Below, piece after piece: positions 25,707-34,800 of a stretch of 64,000 nucleotides of DNA. A model generated the notes under the pieces. It made no database searches, was not told the origin of the DNA, and saw nothing but the letters and a program-made list of their open reading frames with translations. The stretch is from Parabacteroides goldsteinii (GTDB taxonomy: Bacteria > Bacteroidota > Bacteroidia > Bacteroidales > Tannerellaceae): positions 31,110-95,109 of the forward strand of contig NZ_JADNBB010000026.1 of the NCBI RefSeq assembly GCF_015550595.1, written 5' to 3'. The position numbers and the translations under genes are program-made. Each line of letters opens with the position of its first letter. Within the stretch, counting starts at the first letter, position 1.

Positions 25707-26164
25707 TGGCATTACAAGTAGGCGATAAAGCCCCCGAAGTACTGGGGCTCGATCAGAATGGAAACGAAATAAAACTCAGCGACTTCAAAGGGAAAAAGCT
25801 GGCTCTTTATTTTTATCCCAAAGACAACACCAGCGGTTGCACGGCGGAAGCCTGTAGCCTGCGTGACGGTTACCAGGAATTACAGGCAGCCGGTTACGAA
25901 GTAGTCGGGGTTAGCAAAGACAGTGCCAAATCCCATCAGGGATTTATCTCAAAGCAGAACCTGCCTTTCCCCCTGATTGCTGACACGGACACAGCCCTGC
26001 AACAAATATTTGGCGTATGGGCCGAAAAGAAACTGTACGGACGTTCATACATGGGGACTCTCCGCACCACCTTTATTATCAACGAAGATGGAATCATCGA
26101 AAAGATAATCGGTCCGAAAGAGGTGAAGACAAAAGACCATGCAAATCAAATCCTTAATTCATAA
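25706..26164 (+). CDS. bcp: Thioredoxin-dependent thiol peroxidase (Bcp/PrxQ)
   Basis: A 152-residue peroxiredoxin of the AhpC/TSA family that reduces peroxides and organic hydroperoxides with electrons from thioredoxin. The active site is [15 protein letters not shown], with peroxidatic Cys in SGC and a second Cys five residues later, as in atypical 2-Cys Prx[10 protein letters not shown] and the later [15 protein letters not shown] support the fold. The start codon overlaps the upstream stop by one base, and recA begins 5 bp downstream. Confidence 0.95.
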   Translation: MALQVGDKAPEVLGLDQNGNEIKLSDFKGKKLALYFYPKDNTSGCTAEACSLRDGYQELQAAGYEVVGVSKDSAKSHQGFISKQNLPFPLIADTDTALQQIFGVWAEKKLYGRSYMGTLRTTFIINEDGIIEKIIGPKEVKTKDHANQILNS

Positions 26165-26169
26165 AAGGG

Positions 26170-27213
26170 ATGGCAAAAGAAGATAATTTATTCGAAGAAG
26201 GAAAAACACCGGAAGGTAAACCGGCAGTAAATGCCGACAAGTTAAAAGCGCTTCGTGCAGCGATGGACAAGATTGAAAAGAACTACGGAAAAGGTTCTAT
26301 CATGAAGTTGGGCGACGAAAGCATTGAAAATATCGAAGTGATCCCTACCGGATCTATCGCCCTGAACGCAGCATTAGGCGTTGGCGGTTATCCGAAAGGA
26401 CGTGTAATCGAAATATACGGACCGGAATCTTCCGGTAAGACAACATTGGCAATCCACGCAATTGCCGAAGCACAGAAAAAAGGAGGTATCGCCGCATTTA
26501 TCGATGCGGAACATGCTTTCGACCGTTTCTATGCTGAAAAGCTGGGTGTAGATGTAGAAAATCTATGGATCTCCCAGCCGGACAACGGTGAACAGGCTTT
26601 GGAAATCGCAGAACAGCTGATTCGTTCTTCTGCAGTCGACATTATCGTTATCGACTCTGTTGCCGCTCTGACACCGAAAGCTGAAATTGAAGGTGATATG
26701 GGTGACAGCAAGATGGGCTTGCAGGCTCGTTTGATGTCGCAGGCATTGCGTAAGCTGACCGGAACTATCAACAAGACAAACACGACTTGTATCTTTATCA
26801 ACCAGTTGCGTGATAAGATCGGTGTCATGTTCGGTAACCCGGAAACGACAACGGGTGGTAATGCACTGAAGTTCTATGCTTCCGTACGTCTGGATATCCG
26901 CAAGATCGGAACGTTGAAAGACGGAGACGAAATGAAAGGTAACCAGGTACGTGTGAAGGTTGTGAAGAACAAAGTGGCACCTCCTTTCCGCAAAGCTGAA
27001 TTCGATATCATGTTTGGAGAAGGTATCTCACATGCCGGCGAAATCGTCGACCTGGGAGCAGAACTGAACATTATCAAGAAAAGCGGTTCATGGTACAGCT
27101 ACAACGAAACGAAGTTGGGACAAGGCCGTGATGCTGCAAAACAATGTATCAACGATAATCCGGAACTGGCCGATGAGTTGTCGGCTCTGATATTCGAAGC
27201 TTTAAAAGCATAA
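26170..27213 (+). CDS. recA: Recombinase A
   Basis: A 347-residue RecA, the ATP-dependent strand-exchange protein of homologous recombination and the SOS response. The Walker A motif is [10 protein letters not shown] (about residue 80), Walker B is [12 protein letters not shown], and the DNA-binding loops are visible ([33 protein letters not shown]). The C-terminus ([18 protein letters not shown]) is shorter and less acidic than in E. coli. No LexA-type box was identified. It is the last gene of a three-gene operon and is followed by a strong hairpin. Confidence 0.99.
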   Translation: MAKEDNLFEEGKTPEGKPAVNADKLKALRAAMDKIEKNYGKGSIMKLGDESIENIEVIPTGSIALNAALGVGGYPKGRVIEIYGPESSGKTTLAIHAIAEAQKKGGIAAFIDAEHAFDRFYAEKLGVDVENLWISQPDNGEQALEIAEQLIRSSAVDIIVIDSVAALTPKAEIEGDMGDSKMGLQARLMSQALRKLTGTINKTNTTCIFINQLRDKIGVMFGNPETTTGGNALKFYASVRLDIRKIGTLKDGDEMKGNQVRVKVVKNKVAPPFRKAEFDIMFGEGISHAGEIVDLGAELNIIKKSGSWYSYNETKLGQGRDAAKQCINDNPELADELSALIFEALKA

Positions 27214-27246
27214 TATTCTTACATATAATAATATGTATATTGAAAC

Positions 27247-27281
27247 GTGTGACGAAGACCTTTTCCGGGTTTTCGTCACAC
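27247..27281 (+). terminator. Hairpin after recA
   Basis: A 14-bp stem (GTGTGACGAAGACC pairing with GGTTTTCGTCACAC, with one G-T pair) lies 33 bp beyond the recA stop. The T-run after it is poor, so it may act as an mRNA 3' end rather than a classic intrinsic terminator. Confidence 0.65.
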
Positions 27282-27321
27282 TTCATATAAACCGGTATTA
27301 AGAATTTTCTAACCTTATAAT

Positions 27322-28275
27322 ATGACTGACAAAGACAAATATCGCCAGCTTTGCAATAAAGAAACAAGCCTGCCCCTGTTTTCACGTGATTGGTGGTTGG
27401 ATACGGTTTGTGGCGAAACCTTATGGGATGTCTTGCTGGTTGAAGAAAAGGAGAAAATTCTGGCATCGTTTCCATTATATATTCCACATCAGGGTATCAT
27501 AACGATGCCTCCTTACACCCAGACAATGGGTCCCTGGTTTGCACCGGAACCTGCTGACGCAAAATATACCCGGACTTTAGGCAAACACCAGGCTATCTGT
27601 AAGGTATTTACAGATGCATTAAAGAAATATCCGCACTTCCTGCAATATTTCAATTACCGGATAACGGATTGGTTACCGTTTTACTGGGAAGGCTACAAAC
27701 AAACGACACGGTATACTTACCTGTTGAATAACATCCGGGACGAGCAATCTTTGTGGGAAAATATGAGTTCCAATATCCGCCGGAACATTACAAAAGCAAA
27801 AGAGAAACAGGGCATCACGGTAAAGAAGGGCATTCCCGTCGACGACTTCCTAAGAATTCAGGCTCTTACATTCAAACGTCAACAGCTTCCTGCACCCAAA
27901 GAACGTGAAATACTGAAAAAGATTATATCTGTCTGTCGTCAACGCAACCAGGGAGATCTCTGGGGGGCCTACGACGACAAAGGGAACCTGCATGCCGTAG
28001 CTTTCATCGCCTGGCAGGAAAGTTCCGCCTATTACCTGGCCGGAGGAGGCGATCCCGAATTACGGGCATCGGGCGCACATAGCCTTGTCTTATGGGAAGG
28101 TATCCGCTTCACTGCACAATACACCGATTTATTCGACTTCGAAGGATCGATGATACCCGGTGTCGAACGTTTTTTCCGCGAATTCGGAGCAATTCAAATG
28201 CCTTTCTTCACAATAACCAAGGGGAATCTGAGTTTATTACATAGGGCTTGGCTGAAAATAAAAAAATGGAAATGA
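27322..28275 (+). CDS. FemAB/GNAT-like acyltransferase
   Basis: A 317-residue protein of the FemAB-related GNAT group (Acetyltransf_6 type). Evidence is the N-terminal LPLFSRDWWLDTVCG, the middle segment SSNIRRNITKAKEKQGITV, the acyl-CoA-fold strand AVAFIAWQESSAYYLAGGGD and ASGAHSLVLWEGIRF. Such proteins transfer acyl or aminoacyl groups to sugars or peptides and are common in exopolysaccharide clusters. It opens a tightly coupled operon with a deacetylase-like protein, wecB and glycosyltransferases, so it most likely modifies a cell-envelope glycan precursor. The exact donor and acceptor are unknown. Confidence 0.8.
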   Translation: MTDKDKYRQLCNKETSLPLFSRDWWLDTVCGETLWDVLLVEEKEKILASFPLYIPHQGIITMPPYTQTMGPWFAPEPADAKYTRTLGKHQAICKVFTDALKKYPHFLQYFNYRITDWLPFYWEGYKQTTRYTYLLNNIRDEQSLWENMSSNIRRNITKAKEKQGITVKKGIPVDDFLRIQALTFKRQQLPAPKEREILKKIISVCRQRNQGDLWGAYDDKGNLHAVAFIAWQESSAYYLAGGGDPELRASGAHSLVLWEGIRFTAQYTDLFDFEGSMIPGVERFFREFGAIQMPFFTITKGNLSLLHRAWLKIKKWK

Positions 28276-29573
28276 ACGATCGCACTATACATTATATTAT
28301 ACGCTTCCTTCTCGGAGAAGATATTTCCGGGGAGGTGATTGCCGCTATCGGATATACGGCCGATAGAAAATTATATGATCGTTATAGTATAGTAATCGTT
28401 CCCTCGGGATTCTTTAGCAACCAGATATACGGAACCGCCGCTTCCCTCCCGGAACTACCGTTGCAGGAAATAGAAGGAACTCCTCTCCTGTTTGGCTCGC
28501 CTCAAATAGAACTGATAGGCGATACCCTGGTGATTCATGCAGATATCATTGCAAGTACCTATTTTCTTATCACCCGTTACGAAGAAATTATACAGCGGAA
28601 TGAGCGGGACGAACACGGACGTTTTCCCGGAAAAAAGTCTTTGCCATATCGGGCAGGCTTCCTTCACCGGCCAATTGTAGACGAATACAGGTTATTATTG
28701 CGCAGCTGGCTGCAACATTACGGGCTTCGGGTGCCTGACATAAAAAAACAAATACAACATATTTATCTGACTCACGACCTGGACGCTCCGACGCTTTACC
28801 GTTCATGGAAAGGTTTCATTCGCTCTCTCAGGGATGGAAGAGGATTGAGAAAATCTATTGAGGGAAGATGCGGACCGGTCGAAGATGATCCGTATTATAC
28901 TTTCCCCTGGATGTTTCAACAGAACAAGACGCTTCAAGATCAGGTGGGGACAGATATCTGCAAGTCTGTTCTTTTCGTCCGTAGCGGAGGTAAAAGCAAA
29001 TTGGACAAACCCCATTACAGTTTACGGAATAAGGATGTATACAATTTGATACAGTCTGCTTTGTCCAACAATATGACAGTCGGGCTACACAGCAGTTATC
29101 AGGCAAGCATTACTCCTACCCTCATCCGAAAAGAAAAAACAGGGCTGGAAGAAAATATCGGTAAAAGTATATACTGTAACCGCCATCATTTCCTGGCCAG
29201 TCGCGAACCGGAGGATATGACTCAACTGGAAGCCGCCGGAATTACACATGATTTTACGATGGGATATGCAGATGTAGCCGGTTTCAGATTAGGAACCTCC
29301 TATCCGGTACGATGGATCAACCCTGTAAACCGTCGGTTATCTTCCGTCCTGCTCCATCCGTTAACGCTGATGGAATGCTCGCTGGAAGAGAAAAAATATA
29401 TGGGATTAGATTATGATAAAGCGCTTACTTACAGTCTCGACCTGGTTGAACAGGTAAAAAATGCCGGTGGAGAATTAACCCTTCTGTGGCATAATACCAG
29501 TGCACAGGAAAATACAGACAGTTATTTAAGAAAGCTTTATAGCCATTTATTAAACGAACTAGCAAAAAAATGA
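28266..29573 (+). CDS. Polysaccharide deacetylase-like protein (DUF7033 type)
   Basis: A 435-residue cytosolic-looking protein. An N-terminal domain of unknown function (about 1-150) is followed by a carbohydrate-esterase-4-like region, with HIYLTHDLDAPTLYRSW carrying the metal-binding HD pair, GLHSSYQAS as the second motif, and a C-terminal TLLWHNTSAQ. Family members are annotated as polysaccharide deacetylases but activity is rarely shown. The start at 28266 (or the second ATG at 28272, which forms an ATGA overlap with the preceding stop) is preferred over 28248. Its stop overlaps the wecB start by 4 bp, indicating coupling. Confidence 0.75.
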   Translation: MEMNDRTIHYIIRFLLGEDISGEVIAAIGYTADRKLYDRYSIVIVPSGFFSNQIYGTAASLPELPLQEIEGTPLLFGSPQIELIGDTLVIHADIIASTYFLITRYEEIIQRNERDEHGRFPGKKSLPYRAGFLHRPIVDEYRLLLRSWLQHYGLRVPDIKKQIQHIYLTHDLDAPTLYRSWKGFIRSLRDGRGLRKSIEGRCGPVEDDPYYTFPWMFQQNKTLQDQVGTDICKSVLFVRSGGKSKLDKPHYSLRNKDVYNLIQSALSNNMTVGLHSSYQASITPTLIRKEKTGLEENIGKSIYCNRHHFLASREPEDMTQLEAAGITHDFTMGYADVAGFRLGTSYPVRWINPVNRRLSSVLLHPLTLMECSLEEKKYMGLDYDKALTYSLDLVEQVKNAGGELTLLWHNTSAQENTDSYLRKLYSHLLNELAKK

Positions 29574-30655
29574 AAATTGTTACTATTGTCGGTGCCAGGC
29601 CTCAGTTCGTAAAGGCGGCCATGGTAAGCCGGGCGATTATGGAACATAATAAAAACAATGTTTCTCCTATTGAAGAACTTCTCCTTCATACGGGGCAACA
29701 TTATGACGCCAATATGAGCGACATATTTTTCAATAGCATGGGAATTCCCCAACCTGTCTGGCAGTTACAATGCGGAAACGGAACGCACGGAGAAATGACC
29801 GGCCATATGCTTATTGAAATTGAAAAGATATTATCCGAGACATTACCGGACTACGTTCTGGTATACGGTGATACCAATTCAACACTGGCCGGAGCCCTGG
29901 CTGCATCAAAACTTCATATACCGGTCATACATGTCGAGGCTGGTCTACGCAGCTTCAATAAACAAATGCCGGAAGAGATAAATCGTATCCTGACGGATCA
30001 TATAGCGACTCTGCTTTGTTGTCCGACTTTTGCGGCAGTAAAACATCTGGCGAACGAAGGAATTCAGGAAGGGGTACACCATGTCGGTGATGTGATGTAC
30101 GATGCGGCTTTATTATTCGGAGAACTGGCTGATAAATCTTCACAAATATTATCCCAGCATCATCTTACAAGTAAACAATTCAGACTTTGTACTGTTCACC
30201 GGGCAGAAAACACGGACAACCGGGAATGCTTATCCGATATTATCGACGCGCTGAAGGAAATTTCGTCTCCTTCTTTTCCTACTATCCTCCCCCTGCATCC
30301 CCGTACACGCAAGTGCCTGGAAAAACAGGGTATGCTTTATGCACTGGAAAAACAGGAAGGCATTCAAATCATTCCTCCAATCAGCTTTTTAGATATGGTA
30401 ATGCTGGAGAAACATGCTGCCACGATTCTTACCGACTCGGGGGGCGTACAAAAAGAAGCATATTTCCATCATACCCCTTGCATCACCTTGCGGAATGAAA
30501 CGGAATGGGTGGAAACTGTCGAGGCCGGATGGAACCAGATTGCCGGATATAAAAAGCAGAATATTCTGCATTGCCTGGAGAATAATCCGATACGAAAAGA
30601 GATAATAGAATACGGGACCGGTAATGCTTCCGATCTAATTATTGGTTTATTATGA
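29570..30655 (+). CDS. wecB: UDP-N-acetylglucosamine 2-epimerase (non-hydrolysing)
   Basis: A 361-residue enzyme that interconverts UDP-GlcNAc and UDP-ManNAc. Features are VGARPQFVKAAMVSRAI, YGDTNSTLAGALAA, HVEAGLRSFNKQMPEEINR, TVHRAENTDN and LTDSGGVQKEAYF. These are the family's nucleotide- and sugar-binding motifs, and length is typical. UDP-ManNAc would feed a ManNAc- or ManNAcA-containing glycan. No UDP-ManNAc dehydrogenase (wecC) lies nearby. It overlaps both neighbours by 4 bp. Confidence 0.95.
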   Translation: MKIVTIVGARPQFVKAAMVSRAIMEHNKNNVSPIEELLLHTGQHYDANMSDIFFNSMGIPQPVWQLQCGNGTHGEMTGHMLIEIEKILSETLPDYVLVYGDTNSTLAGALAASKLHIPVIHVEAGLRSFNKQMPEEINRILTDHIATLLCCPTFAAVKHLANEGIQEGVHHVGDVMYDAALLFGELADKSSQILSQHHLTSKQFRLCTVHRAENTDNRECLSDIIDALKEISSPSFPTILPLHPRTRKCLEKQGMLYALEKQEGIQIIPPISFLDMVMLEKHAATILTDSGGVQKEAYFHHTPCITLRNETEWVETVEAGWNQIAGYKKQNILHCLENNPIRKEIIEYGTGNASDLIIGLL

Positions 30656-31899
30656 AGAAAGTATTAGTCATCTGCGACCTTTTTCCTCCGGCTTTCGGTC
30701 CTCGTATGGGATATTTGTGTAAGTACCTTAAGCATTATAACTGGGAGCCTGTCATCCTGACAGAAGCTGTGGAAGAGAAAACGTTCACTTTCCTTGCCGG
30801 AAAAGATAAGGTTACTTATGTAAATTATTATACGGCCCAAAATCCGGTTCTAAAGAAGCTTCAATGGATCAGTACGCTTTTTCTTGACCTGTGTTTCGGC
30901 TATAAAGATACCCGTATGTATAATGCTGCAAAGAAACTGGTCGAAGGAAATACGTTCGACCTGATATTATGCAGTAGTTTCCGGACTTTCCCGTTGCCGG
31001 CAGCACAGAAAGTCGCCGATAAATATAAACTGCCTTTAGTGGTCGATTTAAGGGACATCATCGAACAATATACGGGAGATGAATTTATGTCGCATACGTT
31101 ACCTTCCTTTTGCGGATTAAACAAATTGTTTGTATCGGTATTCAAACGGAAAAGCCTTCGCGACAGAAACCGGGTACTGGAAAAGGCCGGCTATGTAACA
31201 ACAATTTCTCCCTGGCACGTAGATATATTGAAACAATACAATCCCAAAGTAGAACTGATCTACAATGGCTTCGATCCGGAACTATTCTATCCGGAACAAA
31301 AAACGACCGACCGGTTCATCATTACTTATACAGGCAGGTTGCTTAGCACAGCTATGCGCGATCCGAGCCTGTTAATGGACGCATTAGCAACCTTATCCGC
31401 TGAAAATGTTTTTACGGATAAAGACTGCCGGGTTTATTGGTATGTCGACGATGCATCCCGGGAGATCATAACTGAAGAAGCCAGAAAGTATGGGGTTCTG
31501 CCTTTCATGGATTTCAAAGGATATGTACCGGCTTCCGATATCCCGTCGATATTAAATAACAGTTCCGTATTATTGTTACTGACCAACCGGGCACAGGGTA
31601 CGGGACCTAAAGGGGTTATGACCACAAAGTTCTTTGAGTCGTTGGCAGTAGAGAAACCGATACTTTGTGTACGCAGTGATGAAAGTTACCTGGCAGAGGC
31701 TATCGGTGAGACGAAGGCCGGACTTGCTGCGACCAGTGTAAAAGAGGTTTGTCATTTTTTGAAATATTATTACAAAGAGTGGAGAGAGAAAGGATATACT
31801 TCTTCACCGATAGACAAAAATAAATTGCTCCGTTTTTCACGTGAAGAACAGGCGAAACAGTTCATACAGATATTCGAAAAGATAAATATTCATGGATAA
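30652..31899 (+). CDS. Glycosyltransferase, GT4-like
   Basis: A 415-residue GT-B fold glycosyltransferase. The N-terminal CDLFPPAFGPRMGYLCKYLK is the acceptor-side glycine loop, and the middle EKAGYVTTISPWHVDILKQY, then LIYNGFDPELFYPEQ and IITYTGRLLS, mark the interdomain region. The donor-binding region (KGVMTTKFFESLAVEKPIL) contains the conserved E. Donor and linkage unknown. It overlaps wecB (4 bp) and the next glycosyltransferase (8 bp), so the set is one transcriptional unit. Confidence 0.88.
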   Translation: MKKVLVICDLFPPAFGPRMGYLCKYLKHYNWEPVILTEAVEEKTFTFLAGKDKVTYVNYYTAQNPVLKKLQWISTLFLDLCFGYKDTRMYNAAKKLVEGNTFDLILCSSFRTFPLPAAQKVADKYKLPLVVDLRDIIEQYTGDEFMSHTLPSFCGLNKLFVSVFKRKSLRDRNRVLEKAGYVTTISPWHVDILKQYNPKVELIYNGFDPELFYPEQKTTDRFIITYTGRLLSTAMRDPSLLMDALATLSAENVFTDKDCRVYWYVDDASREIITEEARKYGVLPFMDFKGYVPASDIPSILNNSSVLLLLTNRAQGTGPKGVMTTKFFESLAVEKPILCVRSDESYLAEAIGETKAGLAATSVKEVCHFLKYYYKEWREKGYTSSPIDKNKLLRFSREEQAKQFIQIFEKINIHG

Positions 31900-33022
31900 A
31901 TATATCAATATAGTTGCATTCAATATTCCCTGGCCGGCCAATTATGGTGGAGTGATCGACGTTTATTACAAAATGTTGGCTTTACACAGGTGTGGTGTAA
32001 AAATCATCTTGCATTGTTTCGAATACGAACGTCCCCGCTCCAAAGAGTTGGAAGCTTTATGCGAAAAGGTTTATTATTATAAACGAAAGACGGGGATACT
32101 CGCCAATGTCACCTTATTGCCATACAACGTATTCAGCCGGAAAGATCCGGAACTGCTGAAAAACCTTTTACAAAATGACTATCCGATATTATTCGACGGG
32201 TTGCATTCCTGTTACTATATAAATCATCCTCAATTACAAGGGCGAATGAAGATATACAGGGAAAGTAATATCGAACACGACTATTATCGCCACCTGGCCA
32301 AAGCGGAAACGAATCTGATCAAAAAGTATTTCTTCCTGCTCGAAGCCTGGCGCTTTGAACGTTATCAGGATATATTAAAACATGCAGACCTGATGATTGT
32401 CGTATCTGTCACCGATACGGATTATCTGCGTAAAATATTCCCTGACAAGAAAGTAGAATATATGCCCAGTTTTCATATCAACGATCAGATATCCGTAAAA
32501 ACCGGATCGTCAGACTTCGTTTTATATCATGGAAAACTGTCTGTAACAGAGAACACTCAGGCTGCTTTATTCCTGATAAAAAATGTATTCTGTAAACTGG
32601 ATTATCCTTGTATTATCGCCGGTATGAATCCGCCTGACGCATTACTGGATGCTGCTGCACCTTATCCCAACATCACGATAGAAGCAAATCCGTCTGACGA
32701 GCGAATGGATTACCTGACTCATGAAGCTCAAATACATATGCTGATCACTTTCCAGGATACAGGTTTAAAACTAAAATTACTGAACAGTCTTTTTGGAGGA
32801 AGATACACTATCGTAAATCAGAAAATGGTTACAGGCAGTGGACTGGATCCTTTATGCTATATCGCCAATACACCGGAAGATATGATAGAAACCTGCGACA
32901 GATTGATGAAACAACCGATGACAGAGGAACTAATCGGGAAAAGAAAAGAGTTTCTGTTCCCGACCTATTCAAACCAACAACAAGGAGAACGACTTTATAA
33001 AATGATTTATGAAAAAGCATAA
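31892..33022 (+). CDS. Glycosyltransferase-like protein
   Basis: A 376-residue protein with the N-terminal glycosyltransferase loop NIPWPANYGGVIDVYYKM, the segment YRESNIEHDYYRHLAKAE and LMIVVSVTDTDYLRK typical of GT-B transferases, and YHGKLSVTENTQAALFLI at the domain junction. The C-terminal donor region is less conserved (LKLKLLNSLFGGRYTIVNQ). It is assigned to glycan assembly from fold-like features and from the neighbouring wecB and GT4 genes. It overlaps both neighbours. Confidence 0.8.
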   Translation: MDKYINIVAFNIPWPANYGGVIDVYYKMLALHRCGVKIILHCFEYERPRSKELEALCEKVYYYKRKTGILANVTLLPYNVFSRKDPELLKNLLQNDYPILFDGLHSCYYINHPQLQGRMKIYRESNIEHDYYRHLAKAETNLIKKYFFLLEAWRFERYQDILKHADLMIVVSVTDTDYLRKIFPDKKVEYMPSFHINDQISVKTGSSDFVLYHGKLSVTENTQAALFLIKNVFCKLDYPCIIAGMNPPDALLDAAAPYPNITIEANPSDERMDYLTHEAQIHMLITFQDTGLKLKLLNSLFGGRYTIVNQKMVTGSGLDPLCYIANTPEDMIETCDRLMKQPMTEELIGKRKEFLFPTYSNQQQGERLYKMIYEKA

Positions 33023-34019
33023 CTTACTACATATTGCCAGGTCGCTGTCGGAACGTTTACAGGAGATTGATTACAATCAACTGCCTATCAGCGACTACAA
33101 CAAACAGTATATTGGCAACCTGAAACCTGCTATGCATTATTATATGAAGATTTATAGTGCATGCTTGTCAAATGGTTTCAATATTCTTAACCGTTCTCCT
33201 CAGGATATCACTTTTGTCGATTACGGAGGTGGAAGCGGTTTTCTCAGTATCCTGGCAAAATCAGCCGGAGTCGGAAAAGTGATCTATCTTGATCTTAATC
33301 CGAAATCGGTAGAAACAATTCGAGTATTAAAAAAAGAAACCGGGATCGGCCCTGATATCATTTTACATGGAAATTCCGACACATTGGCCGATTGGTGTAA
33401 AGAAAATGATATTCATCCGGATTTGCTGATCGCAACAGACTTGATCGAACATGTCTACGATCTGAAAGCTTTCTTTAAAGATCTTGCCGGCGTAAATCCG
33501 GAAATGCAAATGATCTTTACGACAGCCTCTACTCCTTTCAACCCGTATGTAAAGCGCCGCCTGCATAGGTTAATGGATAACAGTGAGACCGGAGCAGCAG
33601 AAATCCCCAACTATTACACATTAAGAAAAGAATATATTGAAAAAAACTATCCCACTCTCTCTGTCGATGAAATAAATAAATGGACGCAGCAAACTCGCGG
33701 ACTTGTATACCAGGACATAGACAAAGCAATTAAAGCCAATCAACTGCCGAAATTAAAAGATGCACACAACACTTGTGATCCGGCAAGCGGGAACTGGACC
33801 GAACGGATTCTGCCGATCGAAGATTATCGTTTTTTGCTCAGTACTCATAATTATTCTCTGAAAGTGGATAAAGGCTTTTACAATACGGACAGGAATAACT
33901 CAATCAGTTCAATTATATGTAAATGCATCAATCTGTTGATCCGAGTTTCAGGAAAAGGAGGTTTTCTGATTGCTCCCTTCATTTTCTTGTCCTGCATCAG
34001 ACAACGTTCTGAGAGCTGA
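33009..34019 (+). CDS. Class I SAM-dependent methyltransferase
   Basis: A 336-residue methyltransferase. The SAM-binding motif I is FVDYGGGSGFLSILAKSAG (about residue 73), with an acidic end of strand 2 in VIYLDLNPKSV and the motif ATDLIEHVYDLKAFF. The C-terminal part (about 200-336) is helical and may bind the acceptor. As the last gene of the wecB operon it probably methylates a sugar residue. Its last 72 bp overlap the 3' end of folK on the opposite strand. Confidence 0.85.
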   Translation: MKKHNLLHIARSLSERLQEIDYNQLPISDYNKQYIGNLKPAMHYYMKIYSACLSNGFNILNRSPQDITFVDYGGGSGFLSILAKSAGVGKVIYLDLNPKSVETIRVLKKETGIGPDIILHGNSDTLADWCKENDIHPDLLIATDLIEHVYDLKAFFKDLAGVNPEMQMIFTTASTPFNPYVKRRLHRLMDNSETGAAEIPNYYTLRKEYIEKNYPTLSVDEINKWTQQTRGLVYQDIDKAIKANQLPKLKDAHNTCDPASGNWTERILPIEDYRFLLSTHNYSLKVDKGFYNTDRNNSISSIICKCINLLIRVSGKGGFLIAPFIFLSCIRQRSES

Positions 34020-34367
34020 CTGGACATAAGGGCGTTGCAGGTCTTGTGGTTTCAGTAAACAATCATTCCATTGCAGCAAATCAATGTCGATAGGAATACT
34101 TTCTTTTAGTTTGTCGTCCGGTGTACGTCCCAACAACCGTTCTATCTGCTTAAATGCATCTATTATCTTTTCCGGACAGTCCGGAGTAAAAGCAATGGCA
34201 ACCTGATTCAAAAAGGCAGATGGGTTCTGCATATTTACCGGTTCGGTATACACTGCCTCTGAAAAGTGAATCGAAGCAAAATGATCACGCAAAAGTTGAT
34301 CTGCCAATTCAACATTCTTCTCTTTATCCCGGTTTGAACCGAGACATACTATCACTTTATTCAACAT
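33948..34367 (-). CDS. folK: 2-amino-4-hydroxy-6-hydroxymethyldihydropteridine pyrophosphokinase
   Basis: A 139-residue HPPK that transfers pyrophosphate from ATP to the pterin in folate synthesis. Visible are VIVCLGSNRDKEKN, TEPVNMQNPSAFLNQV, the signature LGRTPDDKLKESIPIDIDLLQW (quoted in part: IPIDIDLLQW) and RPYVQSALRTL. It is slightly shorter than E. coli FolK. Its 3' end overlaps the methyltransferase gene by 72 bp in convergent orientation. A TATCTTTG -7 element at 34400-34407 precedes it. Confidence 0.95.
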   Translation of the reverse strand: MLNKVIVCLGSNRDKEKNVELADQLLRDHFASIHFSEAVYTEPVNMQNPSAFLNQVAIAFTPDCPEKIIDAFKQIERLLGRTPDDKLKESIPIDIDLLQWNDCLLKPQDLQRPYVQSALRTLSDAGQENEGSNQKTSFS

Positions 34368-34399
34368 ACTTCTACCGGATTTGCTACTTTTTCAGGTTC

Positions 34400-34407
34400 C
34401 AAAGATA
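34400..34407 (-). promoter_or_regulatory. TAnnTTTG -7 element for folK
   Basis: Reads TATCTTTG on the minus strand, 32 bp before the ATG at 34367. The hairpin element copy 2 lies immediately upstream. Confidence 0.6.
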
Positions 34408-34423
34408 CAAAACATTCAAGAAT

Positions 34424-34679
34424 TGTTTTGAATTTATTGTTTGATTCACTTCTTGACAGATTTGAATGTAGTGTCGTTGGTAGGGGCGGTTCGCGAACCG
34501 CCCTTACAGGCGCCGTCACAATGGAACAGGCAGGTTCGGCCGTAGGGGCGGGGTCTGCCCGCCCTTCTTCACCGGTTGTTATATTATTGTCGCAAAGGGT
34601 GGGCAAACCCCACCCCTACAAAACCTGTCATTTGGGTTCACCTTTTTCTAAAGTAGAATCAAATAATAAATTCAAAACA
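34424..34679. repeat. Inverted-repeat arms enclosing element copy 2
   Basis: The arms at 34424-34447 and 34656-34679 are reverse complements at 23 of 24 positions (left arm begins TGTTTTGAATTTATT). They are AT-rich, unlike the GC-rich core they enclose, and unrelated to the arms around copy 1. Confidence 0.8.
34453..34646. repeat. 194-bp hairpin-rich repeat element, copy 2
   Basis: This is nearly identical to 14189-14382 in the same orientation; differences seen are at four positions. One of these (C to T) breaks the otherwise perfect 28-bp palindrome. It lies in the 500-bp divergent region between folK and feoAB. No transposase is adjacent, so any movement would be in trans. Confidence 0.85.
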
Positions 34680-34718
34680 GTTTCTCAGGAATAATATCCA
34701 ATTCGATACGTCCCGCCA

Positions 34719-34795
34719 GGGGACAATGCTTACAGAACTTTTTAAGCACTGTCCCCGAGCCGGACAACGCTTACAGAACTTTTTAGGCACTGTCG
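34719..34795. repeat. Two tandem copies of a 34-bp imperfect palindrome
   Basis: Units at 34721-34754 and 34762-34795 (41-bp period) share the core CTTACAGAACTTTTTA, flanked by inverted GGACA and TGTC ends. The first can form a 13-bp stem with one mismatch. They lie between the hairpin element and the feoAB promoter. Confidence 0.8.
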
Positions 34796-34800
34796 GGCGG

